A DNA stretch of 64,000 nt. Origin: Psettodes erumei. Lineage: Eukaryota; Chordata; Actinopteri; Pleuronectiformes; Psettodidae. The notes below the pieces were generated by a model, which saw nothing but the letters and a program-made list of their open reading frames with translations, was not told where the DNA came from and searched no databases. Position 1 is the stretch's first letter. Each line of letters starts with the position of its first letter. The stretch lies in NCBI GenBank assembly GCA_016785225.1, contig JAFBJZ010000416.1:124001-188000 (forward strand). Direction: 5' to 3'. A program made the position numbers and the translations under genes. This document shows, in pieces, positions 13,935 to 27,039 of this stretch.

Positions 13935-16911
13935 GCTCTTCCAATCTTTTTACCCCATGCGGTCCTCTGCAGACGCTGAAGCCACGCCGAGCGGCGAGAT
14001 GACGACTGCGAGAAACGGCCCGCTCGCTCCTCGTGTGCAGCGCGTTACCTCACAGTACCGTCATATGTCAACTGTGTGCGGACGCTGCGCCGTCGGCGAC
14101 GACTAGCCCAATGCGCGCGCGGGCGCTTTCTTACCCTGAAGTGCTGCACGATGAGGTGCAGGATGTGGACCAGCTGCGGCACCGTGTGCCCCTCCTCCAC
14201 GATGATCTTGCGAGTCCAGTGGGTGAGCATCTGGTGGCCGTCCTCCATGCGGGCGGGCACGGCCGGGGTGAGGATGGCCATGGCCTGCCGCACGATGGCC
14301 CGCGCCTCCATGGTGTGGGCCTTCAGCAGGCTGTGGAAGACCTGCGCACAGCGCACAAACCGGATCGAGTTCGGTGACGTGCCGAGGTTTCTTCGGGCGT
14401 ATATAACGACGGATTTCAGGCGGTACAGACGAGCTCCCTCGCAAACGCGCGCAGCCCTATCGCATTCTCAGTTCCCCCGTATCATCACTTTCTCCATAAG
14501 CAGTCTCGCGCACAGGAAGTGTCCTTATTGTAAGCATTTTCCAGCCTGTATTCAGCCGTTGTCATTAACTTCAGCTGAGCCTTTGTCATGCTGATTTCTT
14601 TGTTCCGTCTGTTTCTGCCTACAGTAGATACGTTTAGAGGTTGTCCCCCACCCACCCACCCACACACACACACACACATCTGCTGTTTGATGTCTGTTCT
14701 CCGTCTTTACTACTTCTCCCCCCCCCCCCACCCTCACCTGCAGCACGATCTTCTTGTGGATGGCGAACTTTGCGATGATGTGGGCCAGGAGCAGGTGGCC
14801 GCTGTATTTGCAGGCGGGGTCCACGCAGGCCTTGGGCAGCAGGCACGGCCAGGCGAAGGTCATGAGGCGCCGCAGCTTGCTGTTGCGCGACTTGTTGTTG
14901 TCGTGGATGTGGTGCGGCGCGTGCTCCACCAGCAGGGTGGAGAACTGCAGCAGGCAGATTCGCAGCGAGTCCAGCAGGTCCGCCTGCTTCTCCGGGTCCA
15001 GGACCTTTTGGGGGGGGTTGAAGGAAAGTACAGTTTCTGCCGCTGATTGCACATATGTATGTCTGGAGGGATTGGACTGATCAATAATACTGAGTCGAGC
15101 GTTATTTCTTCCAGGGTCCAAATACACATTTTGCGCGTGTGGAAGAAAAATGAGACCCTGTTGTTGCGGCTGAAATACTTAATAGTTGTGGGCGTACGTT
15201 GCTTTCACAGTTCGAATGACGACCCAACGGCAACTTTTTCCACATATTGGGGCGGGGGGAGGAAAAAAAAATGGCTTCCCCTTCAAAAATACCCATCACC
15301 ATGTGAATTCCCCGTAGAGGAGAGCAGACAGAGAGAAGAGGGGAGATGGGTGAGGAAATGAGCTTTAACCAGACCGTAGAGGAGCCATTAGCGGCCATTA
15401 GGGCTGGTGTTAGTCGCTGATGAGATCTGCCACGGCGCAAACAAACACGCTGACCTTTAGCACGGTCACACCGTGGCATTTACACCGGGAATTATGGTCC
15501 GGCGCGATGAACGAGACGCCACGTGAAGGAGGGGCCCCGTTGGGGAGGACGAGAGGAAAAAAAACCCAAAGGCAGATGGAAGGGGTGAAAGGGGAGAAGA
15601 GGAAGATGGGACGCCGGCGATTAAGTGATTAAACAGAGGAGAAGAACCCGACCGAGTGGGATGATGCAGTCGATGATGGCCGAGTGTATGGAGATGTGCT
15701 GGGCTGATAGGACGTTATGAGAGGAAATGCAGCGGGTGATGAAATCGGAGAGACAACGTTGTTTGAGTAATGAACAACGGCCGAATGTGGAAAAAAACTT
15801 TAAATACGCTGTGAGCGCGCGCGACGCGCGCGCGTACCTTCGTGATGAAGACGCTGGTGATGCTTTCAGGATTGTCTCCTTCGGGGTTTGGCGGTCCGAG
15901 CAGCTGCTCGCCTTCGCCCTTCTCGAAGCTGTGCAGGAAGGCGGGATTCAAGATGTGCTGCAGCACCTGCGAAAAACGAGGAAAAAAAAAAAAGGATAAT
16001 CAAGCTGAAAACGTTTCTCCGGTTGATTAGGGGAGCGCGCGACCTTCGTGATTTAAGAAGACTACAACGGGCGGTTTAATTTCTGGAAGAGGGGAAAAAA
16101 CCGGGGCGCATCTCTTTGAGGCATCCCCATTAATGGACGGAGGAGCGATGTACTCCAAAATCTATTCCAAACTCAGAGGGACGCGAACCAATAAGGGGCA
16201 ATAATAACAAATGGAACCTGAAAGCAATGGTAGTAAAAAAGAAGAAGGTGCGACATTTCCAGGCTGGCGCACGAAAACTATTTCAACTCTTGAGATGATG
16301 CTGAAGAACCGTAAAATGGTTTCTTAATTAATCCACGCACATTGAAATTAAAAAAAAAGTCAGCTACTGCTGAGGCAGGGCTTAATATGCTTTGTACTAA
16401 ACGCCCCAGAAAACCCGGGGGGGCAGCCAGGAATCTGCGGATGAAGACGAAGGCTCGATTAGCCGGTAAGACGCGGTAGAACCCCACCGCAGTGCAGCTA
16501 ACGACCGCATTTATTAAAGAAGCCGCTATCCGCTAATGAACCCTCGCGCTCGATCCATCATCGGGGAGGCCGGCGCGTGGCGCGGCGGCGGCGGAGGCGC
16601 GCGTTCCCGGCTCTCCGCCGCGACGGGAAACGCACGTGCTGGCAACGAAAACACGCACGCTTTTATAAATGAAGACACGGCGGGAAACGCGCGGAGGCCC
16701 TTCTTCGGTCTCATCTGTTCCTATTAATTGCGAGAGCGGTTCCGATATCAATCACTGTGAGGTCGCAGCGGATTTTTTCTTTTTTGGTCTCTCCATTGGT
16801 GGATGTGATCCTGCAGGCTGCGCGTGCGTGCACCTCTGGGCGGGTAGCCTAGATCTCGTTGTGCAGGTGTCTTAATTATCTTAAATCCCATTTCCATACC
16901 ATTAAACAAAT

Positions 16912-16952
<41 letters not shown>

Positions 16953-17957
16953 TGTGTTTGTACTGCTGCACCGCGAGGGTTCCTCGGCACAATAGAAGGG
17001 AGATAGCGGTGGGGTGGGGGTGGGGGCAGAATAAAATAATGCCCCCAAACACACACCAGGGATGTGCAAATAATGTATGGGTTTTATTGTGAAGTAGCCA
17101 CGGGACGTCTGGAGCAATAGTCGCCACCGGCGCCGCGAGCACCAACAAACTTTTTGTTGGTTTTTTTTCGGCGGTGGATCATTTTTACACGCAGTTAGGC
17201 GGGGAGCTGCTGGGTCCAATCGCACCGTGGGCAAAAGCAATCAAGCCGTTGACTCGAGAAAAAAAAAGGCCGCTCCAGTAATGCGTTTCCCCTCCGCTGT
17301 TCTTTCGCTTGTCTGAATCAGACCACGTGGACAAGCGCGCGAAAAAGGGGCAATTGATCTGCGTCTGTTACCATCAAAACGCCAAAAAAAAAAAAAAAAA
17401 AAAGATAAAAAGGATCTTGTTCTTTTTTACTAAATGAAAACGGGGGCGAGCGGGGAAAAAAACTTAATCTCCATTGTCGCTCTTCGCCTACGCGCGCTAA
17501 TAAAAAAACAAAACAAAAAAGAGGTGTATTAACGGCTGCAGGTGCCAGGGTGTTGGGGTTTTTTTTAATTTTAATTTGACGTTTCAGCTTAATGCTGCGG
17601 CTCCTCCGAGGGGGGGCGACGCCTTTCCAGAAATTGTGATGCAGAAAGTTAACGTTTCACTGTGCGTCATGTTGGGAGCAACGAAACAAAACGAAAAAAA
17701 AAAACCAAAAAGGCAGCAGAATGCGAAACAGACGCGACGCGCTTCATAAATTTCATACGCTTGTTTGTCCGCTTGTCTGCCTGAGATCTATTCCATGAAT
17801 AGTCAGTGGCTTTTGAAAAAAAAAAAAAAAAGTAAGGGGGGGGGGGCAAGCAGTTTTCCGTAAGAAATGTTTGGCGAGAACAAAAGACGGCAGCACAGGA
17901 GCAGCATGAGGTCAGTCTGTGCCATCCTGGATGATTCATTGCTGCTGTCCCACGCTG

Positions 17958-17988
<31 letters not shown>

Positions 17989-18591
17989 ATGAGTGTGTGT
18001 CGCGCAAGATGTGAAATATTCTCCCGGACCCCCGTGATGCCACGCGACGACGCCAGCCTCTAACTAATCTAACTCCCATGCGCGGTTCTCTGTGATGCTG
18101 CGCTTCCGGGAGATGTACGAACGCGTTCGCGCGGCCTCGCAGCTGGACTCTCACCGTGCACGGGAGGGATAATAATTAAGGGGGGAAGACGACCAAATTC
18201 TGCTGGGGTGGGGGGGGGGGGGGTTTGTTGGCGGTTCCGCTCGCAAATGAGACCAAACTCCGCGGTAGCTGGAAATCCAAAACGCGGCATTTCGGCCCCC
18301 GGGAGCTCGCGGCGGCGCTTTCATCCCGCTTCTTTTTCGCGAAGCTGAATGGGCGCAGTGAGCTGCGCCAGAGAAACAAGTGTATGTCCTTGGATTTGGA
18401 TGCCCTTGACAGCTTCTTGTGTGTGTGTGTGTGTGGGCGCGAGTGTGCGTTCTCGCAACGCAAGCCATTTGGCTCGGCGCTGCCGTGTGCCAGGGCGGGC
18501 CTTCCCCACTGACCCGTTTGTACTTAACAGCAGCGCTGTTGCTCCTCTGTGCCAGGTCCCAGGCCTGCTGCAGCTGTGCGAAAATATGTGC

Positions 18592-18630
<39 letters not shown>

Positions 18631-21335
18631 CGCAAATCCAGAGAGCGAGCTTAATTAAAACGCAGCCCGAGCCATCGTAACGCTTCGCAGCGGCGGGTCA
18701 GGCGGAGAGGACGGAGGCATTCGTCTGTGAGCCTCTGAGGGGTCTCCGACCAGACGGGGTGACCTTCCCGACTCCATCGGAGCACTTCTGCCGCGAAACG
18801 CGCCGGCCGTAAAAGTCGCACAGGTCAGGTCCCCGAACGCCCGCTTTTCCCCGCCGTTTTTGCTTCGATGGATTAATAAACGCGTGCTTTGGGCGAAAAG
18901 GGGCTGGGCAAAAGGGTCAGTCCGCGATTTCAACGACTCCAAAAGGTAACGTTCGTTCGTCTAAACCTGTACTTTTTTTTTTCTCCTTTAACAGACTTTA
19001 CCAGACCAAAAATAAGTCTGCTGCGCGAGAAAAGCTGCAGTCTCAACCCCCTCTCGACATACTTAAGTGCGAGGGATTTCCCACAATTCCTTATTCTCCT
19101 TATTTGATCCTTTTCAAATTTCGCCCGCTCTCGGAGCGTTCGGAACGTTCTTCCCGCCCGGTCACATTACGCTCGCAAGGCCGAGCCAGGCCACAAGCCA
19201 AATACTGGTCTTTTTTTTCGCGTGTGGTCAGCGACACCATGCGTTCCACCTCCGACCGCCGCACGGGCATCGGTTCCGAAACGACGGCCGGGCGAACTGC
19301 GAAAAGCCAATCAGGCGAGCGCGCGTACCTTGGCTTTGAGCTCGTCGTTGAAGTGCGGGTCGTTGAACTCGACGAAGCGGAAGAACAGGGCCCGTTTCTG
19401 GGCGATGGAGTAGTTCCTGGGAATCTCCTCCTCCATGTACTCCTTCAGGAAGGTCATGTTGCACAGGAAGCGGCCCGTGAAGGCCCGCAGCAGCTGGAAC
19501 AGCAGCTCGATCTCGGAGTAGTTGCGCCTTTAGAGGAGACGGCGGAAAAATTTATTTAATTTGGGGGCCTGAAATACAAATATGTATATGTATGTACCCC
19601 CCCGTCGCAAACTCGAGCAGCTGGACGTACTTGCAGTAGCTCAGCAGGCAGTACGCCAGCAGCTTGGGCTCCTTCCAGTTGGTGGCAGCCATGTTGTCTT
19701 TGCGATGTCTCTCCTGGAAGGCTTCGCTGACCCAGACCCGCCTGAGGTGGCTGACCAGGGAGTGTTGCCCCGCCAGCCAGCCCTCGTCGTTCTTCACGAT
19801 GATGCTGATGATCTGCGTGGAGAGGGCCGGAAAAAAAAAAAATGCGTCTCCGGGTTAAACGGTGGAATCGGCCGAGGCGCGGACGCGTGCACGAGGGAAC
19901 GCGGCGCGCACCTTGATGGCTTGGAACTGCAGGTCCAGCCTGGCCGTGGCGGTGGATGGAGAGCCCGGCCGCACCGTCGCCGCGGTGCCGGCGGGGACCA
20001 GCAGGGGGACGAAGCGGTTGGGATTGGAGGCCAGCACGTCTCTCAGGGGCTTGGCGTCTTTGTGTTTCAGGAAGCTCTGCGAGAACGAGACGCAAAAGCG
20101 CGGATGTTGAGACTGCAGCTAAAGCAGCGCCGCTGCAGCGGCTCCGTAACGTAACTCGAGGAAAAATTATACAGAATATCAAGTATTCATCCATCTCAAT
20201 TTGGCTCTAAAAGGACCACTGAGCCTCTCAACACCCAATACATCCCTGATTATGGCCCATTACTGAGGCAGCGAGGAAAAAAATGTAAAAATGTTTTTCT
20301 AATGGTAAAACGTGGCGATGAACAGACTGAGGGGGACGGCCAGTGTCTGACCATGAACATGCGGCTCCACTGGGGGTCGTTGAGCGTCGCCTCCATCATG
20401 AACAGCTCCACCGTCTGGGACGGGTGGCGCGTCAGGAACTTGATCAGGGGCTCCCTGAACGGGCTGCCGGCCTGGCGCAGGAAGGGGTGAGCGAGGGGAG
20501 AGGGAGAGAGAAAAGAATCATTTCCTGAAACATTTTCCTCGCCGCCTTTTCCACCGCAGCCAATCAGAGCGCGGCTACAGTGGCGAGAGAAGGGGAGCTG
20601 GCGTCCCACCTCTATGAGCATGGCCCTCTCCGTCTTCATGACCACCTCCAGCAGAGGTTTGACCAGAGTCTGGGGCGCGGCCGGGATCAGGTGGAAAAGG
20701 TTGATGATGGCGGAGCAGATCTTCATCTCCTGCGGGGAGAGGAAAAGGAGAGAGCAGAGGGAAGGCAGGGAGCGGGTGAATTTTTTTTTTTTTTGCCGGA
20801 ACGACGGCGGGAGCAGACGGTCGTTTTCTGACGGACAGCCGCCGCGGAAGGAATCTTAGTCGGAAGACCGGGAACGCCCTCCGCCCACGTTCGGGATAAG
20901 ACTTCCAGGAGGAGAGGCGAGGGGCCGCCGCGCTCGGATTAAATTGCACGGGTTACAAAACAGATAAATAAAAGGACGTCGTGTATCGGGATCTCCACAC
21001 AAACCTCGCGTCGGCGATATCTTGGAGCGAAAGTCAGAAGGGAAGAATTGGACATTTTTCAAAAACAGTCAAAATATGAGAGATGACGGGGAACGTTTCT
21101 GAGGACGACCACAGACAGATGGACACAGAAATACAGGGCAACTCCACCAGCACCACTACTACCACAACATCGGTTCAACCACGTTTCAATCACTGACAGA
21201 GAGTCACCAACAGAGGGCGCAACGCCGAGGGGGGTGGGGTGGGTGGGGGGTGGGACATCTCACCTCAACGCCCTCCAACGCAGGCTGTGCCGGAACGGGA
21301 GACAATGATCAGAATCAGCAGAGCAGTACGTGTGC

Positions 21336-21389
<54 letters not shown>

Positions 21390-24300
21390 CTGTGCGTCGC
21401 CCGCCGCCGGCCCTCCCCGAGTGGAAGGTGAGGCGACGGCGACTTTTCGCGAGTGACCTCGGGAAACGGCTTTTGTCAGATGGACGGCGCTGTGGCGGAA
21501 CGTTCGGCGGGGGGGGTCGAGCAGAGTCGATGGCATTTGGAAGGGAACGGAACGCTCCTCTGACGGATGTCGGGTCACGGACGCCGGAACTGACATTTTG
21601 TTCTGGTTAAGCAATTTTCAAATTAAAAGTCCAAGCCCCGCACTCTTCCCCCGCCCCCACGCCTGGTTGCTCCATATTCTCGCCCTCGCTGTCGAAAAAC
21701 GCTCTTTCGTGCCTGTATGTCTTCGTGGACATCCTTCCCCCCCCTCCCTCCAATTTTTGTCATTATCAGGACTTGGCTAATTGACCCCATGACCCCTGCT
21801 TTGTTGTCACTGCCAGCCTCGCTGTCAACAGGCACAAAGACCACGAGCTGGAGGGAGGGAGAAAGACAAAGGGCCAATTTGCATCTAATTAAACACACCG
21901 TTTCAAGATGGGTGGGGTGGGGGGGTGGGGGTGTAGCCACATAAAGAGAAAGCAGGGGAGAAAAAAAAAAATAGTGGCATTATTTCTACGACGGGAGGGG
22001 GGGCAGCTGTTTTTTCCCCTATTTCTCTCTCACCTTTTCTCTGCCTTTACAAGGTTATCTGTCGGGGAGATAATGAGGAGACGCAGCGCTGGGCCCACCG
22101 CCGCCCGCCCGGCGCCTAATTAATCATTGATTGTAATGTGGCCACTCGCGACTCATCCAGGAAGAGGCCACACCGAGGAGGTGGCGGCCGCACGCGACCC
22201 GCGGCTTCGCGTGCGCGAGGGCGGGCGATCCCGCCGCTTCCGTTTTTGGGACGGGAGCCGTTTGGTTTAGGCAGGGCAATGAAAGGAAAAAAAAAAAAAA
22301 AAGGTGCCGGTTGACAGCTGAATCGGTGCGATCCCACAGGCTCTGTGGCCCCCGCTCGGCGTTAAGGGCGCGAACCCTGCGCACTTACGCTGCCGTCGCT
22401 GCGCTGGCCTCCCTTGTGCGTGATTACGACGACCTCCATCCACTTCCTTAGGTGTTGCTGGGAAACACAAAGAGACAACGAGATGACGTTTTGATCCGTG
22501 CGCACGCGCTTGGACCTGCAGAAGATTCAAACCTTAAAATGATGCAGAAAATAAAAAAAATAAATCGGATTCTTAGAAAGTGTAAATTAACCACAATTTT
22601 AAAATTCAGCGCTGACGCTGACATCGCCACGTTAATCACGATGAAATACAGTCTGCTTTGTTTGGAGTAAAAGACAAGGACGAGGGTCTGTGTGTGTGTG
22701 TGTGGGGGGGGGGTTCTCACCATCATCTGGTCACAGAACTTGTCGTTGAAGGAGTTGGGGAAGAGGCGCGTGACGGAGGTGAGCCGGTTCACCACGTTGA
22801 GCGTCAGGCTGCGGTAGTCGCCCAGCATCATGAGCAGGGGCCGCATGTGGGTGTGGATCTGGTCCACCTCGATGGTAGCGCCTTCCAGGAACTGGAGGGA
22901 AGGCACAGGAACACGCCGTGAGCGGCCGTTAAAAAAAAACAACAAAAAAAAACAAGCGCGCACGCAGACGCCGAAGCGCTGGTGACGCACACCCGTGCCC
23001 TCACGCGGACGGAAGGGGGAGGTGGGGGTGATGCATGGCGGCCACATTCATTTTCCTCTCGGTGCTGGGAACAAACACTCCATCCTGTATCGATCGGGAC
23101 CGTGGCAACGCTCATTAGTGCTGGCAGGGCAGAGATGAGGAGGGGGGGAGAGAGAGAGAGAGAGCGGCTCGGCCCAGAAATAAATAAATCACGGGGTATT
23201 GAAAAGGAGTGACAGTGGTAAGTAAAGTAAATGAAGGTCATAGAAATGGGGGGGGGGGGGGGGGGTGCACAGAGGTGAAGACGGTACGTTGAAGCAGAGG
23301 GAGGCGGGTGTGAGGGGAAACGGGGCGGGGAAGCGGTTCGAGCGGCGGGATTAACAAAAGGACTTGGAGTTAGCGGAAAACTGCACCCGGAAAAGTGGGA
23401 ACGCACGCGCGGGAAAATAAAGACGGGGAGTGGGTAAATTAAAAGAAGTTGGTACAGGCAAAAATACGACGGGCGGATGGGGCAGGGAAATTCCCAAGTT
23501 GCCGAATTTGGAAAAAAAAAGGTGACCTGGGCTTTGTGCGACGGGAAACCGCGGTATCACATACCTGCTGATTAAGCGGCGTTGGAAACATTGAGAGAAA
23601 TGGCTCGCACTGACCTTCCTCATGCACGCCTCTCCCGCCTCCTGCAGCTCGTTGTTGGTGGAGTTGAGGGCTTTAAACAGAGCGGCGATGATCTTCTCTC
23701 TGGACTGCGGCAGGTAATTGCAGGCTGCCAGGGCGTCTGAGCGGGGGCGGGGGACGCGGGGCGAGGAAGACATCCGAACATAAACATGACTTGGATCGTT
23801 TAAATATCTATAAGATTTAAGTGACCTGGTGGCGAAGCGACGATAACTAATAATAATAATAATAATCGGAACGCTCGCCGCCAGCACGAAAGCAGTTAGA
23901 TCATCATCAATTTCCCACCGAGGGCTGAGGATTATTGTTCTCATTCATCGCCTGCAGGAGCTCGACGGCTCGGCGGCGCCTACTCACTGAGGGCCGCGAT
24001 GCGGAGGGGAACCAGGGAGGGAAGGCTCTTGTAACAGGGCAGCTTCATCAGAGCGGCGTCCTCTGCCTCACACAGGTTCAGCAGCTTGAAAGAGAATGGG
24101 GAAAAGAAAAGAAATATAGATAGATAGAAGATATTTCGGTATTCGAAGAGTCCAACGTTTCAAGCTGCTTCCTGTGTCCAACGTACCTCCGTGTAGAACA
24201 CCTTGTGCTCCATGACGTTGAGGTCCATGGTGAAGAGGCGCGGCTGCAGGGTGGTGCAGAAGGTGTTGCCCTCCATCAGGCCGATCTGGGCGTTGGCGGG

Positions 24301-27004
24301 CTGGTGGCGGAGCAGGTGCTTCTTGGGGGGAACCATGTCTTGCAGCACCTGGAGGGAAGGGAACACAGATGAGATATTTGGAACATTTTGCTTTGGGGTC
24401 TGCTTCAAAACCGGAGAGAATCTCAGAGGGTCCGGGGGGGGCAATTGGGCTGTAGGCGGGGTTTAACGGCACATGACCAATCCCGGGTTTCACCTCTTTG
24501 TGTGGCTCCATGATGACGGTGACGCTCTTGCCCGTGACCTGGGCCAGCACCTGCAGGGAGTGCATGGCCTGCTTGCGCACGGTGGAGTTGGGGGAGGTGA
24601 CCTCTCGGACCAGGTCGTGCGTGACCATGTGGAAGGACTTGTCCTGGGCGGCCAGCAGCTCCTCGCTCTTCTCCTCGTCCTTCAGCGGAGTGGCGCAGCG
24701 CACCAGCAGCTGCTCCAGGGTGGTCTTGGCCATGGCCACCGCCCCGTTCGACACCTGCGCTGGGAAACCGGCGAGCGCGCGAGGCGTTACGCGGGGGGGA
24801 AAGGAGGAAAGGGCGGTAAACCAGCCACGCGCTCAATAATTAATAAACGCGGACGCAACTGCGGCTCCGCGCGACTCGCCTCTCCGGTGAGGTCCATCAT
24901 GACGAAGAGCAGGGCCTTGAGGAAGGTCAGCTGGTTCTGGAGCACCCAGATCAGAGGAAGCCTCTCCATCAGGAACTTGATGGACACCACGCCGCCGAGC
25001 TTGGCGTACCAGGCCTGCTCGTAGCAGCAGGCGCACAGGCGCTCCACGATGTAGGAGAACAGGGGCAGCTGACACGCCTGGGGAAGCGGAAATCAACCCA
25101 TCGTTCGTTTCCGAGCGAAGTCGTTCATCTTACCGGCCAGTACAGTTACTCACCCTCTCCTTGGAGCCGAGGATGATGCTGGCCACGTCGAAGATGACGG
25201 CCAGGGCCACTTCTCCGATCTTGCACAGCTCCTTCTCCTCGTAGGCCATGCAGATGGCTATGGCGTCGATGAGGACCAACGGGTCCATGCCCTTCGAGCC
25301 GTTCTCCTCGCTGTGGAACATGGCGGTGCTCGGCTGGCTGCCCAGCTGGTAGCACTGCAGCAGGAACGGGCCTGGGGAGAGGGCGAGCGGCGATGGGGGT
25401 TACGTTTCGATGTGAAACAAAAAAAAAACAAATGAACAAGGCGAAAGGTTACTACGAGCGCGCCGGCGCGCTACGGCGCATTTCGAATTCGAAGATCGGG
25501 GGATCGCGGGGAGAACAGAGCTGGAGGGTGATTGATTTTCCCGTGCAGCGGGGGGGACACGGCGGGGGCAAAGCGGAAAGCTAATATTAGATGTAGACAG
25601 TGGGAAGAGCGGCGGTCCCTCACCGCACTGCTGGGCCACGGCGACCATGGTGTAGTGGCGGATGAGGCTGGCCACGAAGGGCAGCGCGCTGGGCCTCAGG
25701 TCCTTTATCACGGCAGACATGAACGCCCCGGTCAGGGCCTGCTCGAACGTGCGGCGGGCCGGGGTGTCCTGCGCCTTGTAGCGGTGCGAGATGATGACGC
25801 TCGGGATCCACTTCTCGGCGAAGCTGACAGGAGGGGGGGGGGAAAAACCCACACGGTTAATGAGAACATTTCATATTAAAAAAGAACCAAAACGCATTTG
25901 TACGAGGCGGTCGCAGTGAAACTTTTCCGCAAGCCGGGAAATTTTTCGATGAGTCGCGCCCAGCCCGTTCGTGCCCGCCTGCAGCCTCCGACCCCGTAAC
26001 TCTGCCTCTCTATTCCTCTGCCTCCCCCCCCCCCCGTTGGTATTTTTTGTTATTTACTGCAGCTGAGGGCAACCGGGCCGCGGTGTGATTGAGCAGCTGT
26101 TTTCTCCATGCTTGAGCTTGTGTTTTATAATGCCACACGCCAGGGGCGGACCTGATGGATCGCTTCATTTCATTATCGCCATTTAAAAAACTGCTCTTCG
26201 GAGAGGGAGTGGGGAAGAAGCGGGGGGGGGGGGCTGAGGGGAAAGGAAGGAGGCGGGCAAGGAGCGAGGCGGGCGGAGGGGGGGGGCATAGTGGACAGAA
26301 TGTCAGATCAATTGCTCTTCATTCATTCATTCATTCGGGGGCCTGCCACTCTGTTCTCCCCGGTTGGCATTTCATGAATTGCTCCATGTGTCTTTTTATT
26401 TTCGAAACTGAAAGGCCATATTTACAGTGGCCGAACGCGGAGGCAGATGGAGGGAGGAAGAGAGAGAGACGCGGCGGTTCGAGACATCTGACAAGATGCC
26501 TCTCCCCCCCCCAGCTCCTACGCCCGATCGTAACTGACACATCTCATTATCCCCGCAGGAGCGTGCGTGCGGACATATTCAAGCGCGTGCGTGTGCTCGT
26601 GCATAATGGCAGGCGAGTGGGGGGGGGGTACAGCGTAGCGTAAACAGACAGGGGAAAGTCAATTAGCCCCCTTGCCCAGAGATCAATGACGGTAATGTGA
26701 CTAACCCGACCGACAACACCACCCCCCCCCCTCCTCGCCCTCGCCCTTCCTGTTTGTCTGTTCACGTATGTGTCTCTGCCTCACGGTGAAGCCTGCCAGA
26801 GGGCGGGGGGCGGGGGTGGCTGAGAGAGTGTGTAATTAGCAATCCAACGCTCTTGAGACGGAATTGATGAGGCGGTGTGCGCTGGGGGTGAGCGGCGAGG
26901 ACACGACGCGAGAGACTCGAAAGTAGGGCATGGCGGCGGGGCGGGGGCGGGCGGGGAAGGAAGGGTTGAACGGGGGTCGAGTTGAGCCACGCAAAAGGTT
27001 AAAA

Positions 27005-27039
<35 letters not shown>

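Larger units (their letters stand above)
15967..19328 (-). other. trrap: trrap intron 36, longest trrap intron in the window
   Basis: No exon or gene seen. It contains TG microsatellites at 16915-16950 and 18594-18626, a TC/TG run at 17957-18000, A runs near 17384-17403 and 17816-17831, and a G run near 18209-18223. The many short open frames are artefacts of these repeats. Confidence 0.75.

Noticed and set aside
21239..21610. Open frames of about 100 codons across the TG tract
   Set aside because: Their length comes from the TG microsatellite, which lacks stops; no domain, start context or splice support, and they lie inside a trrap intron.
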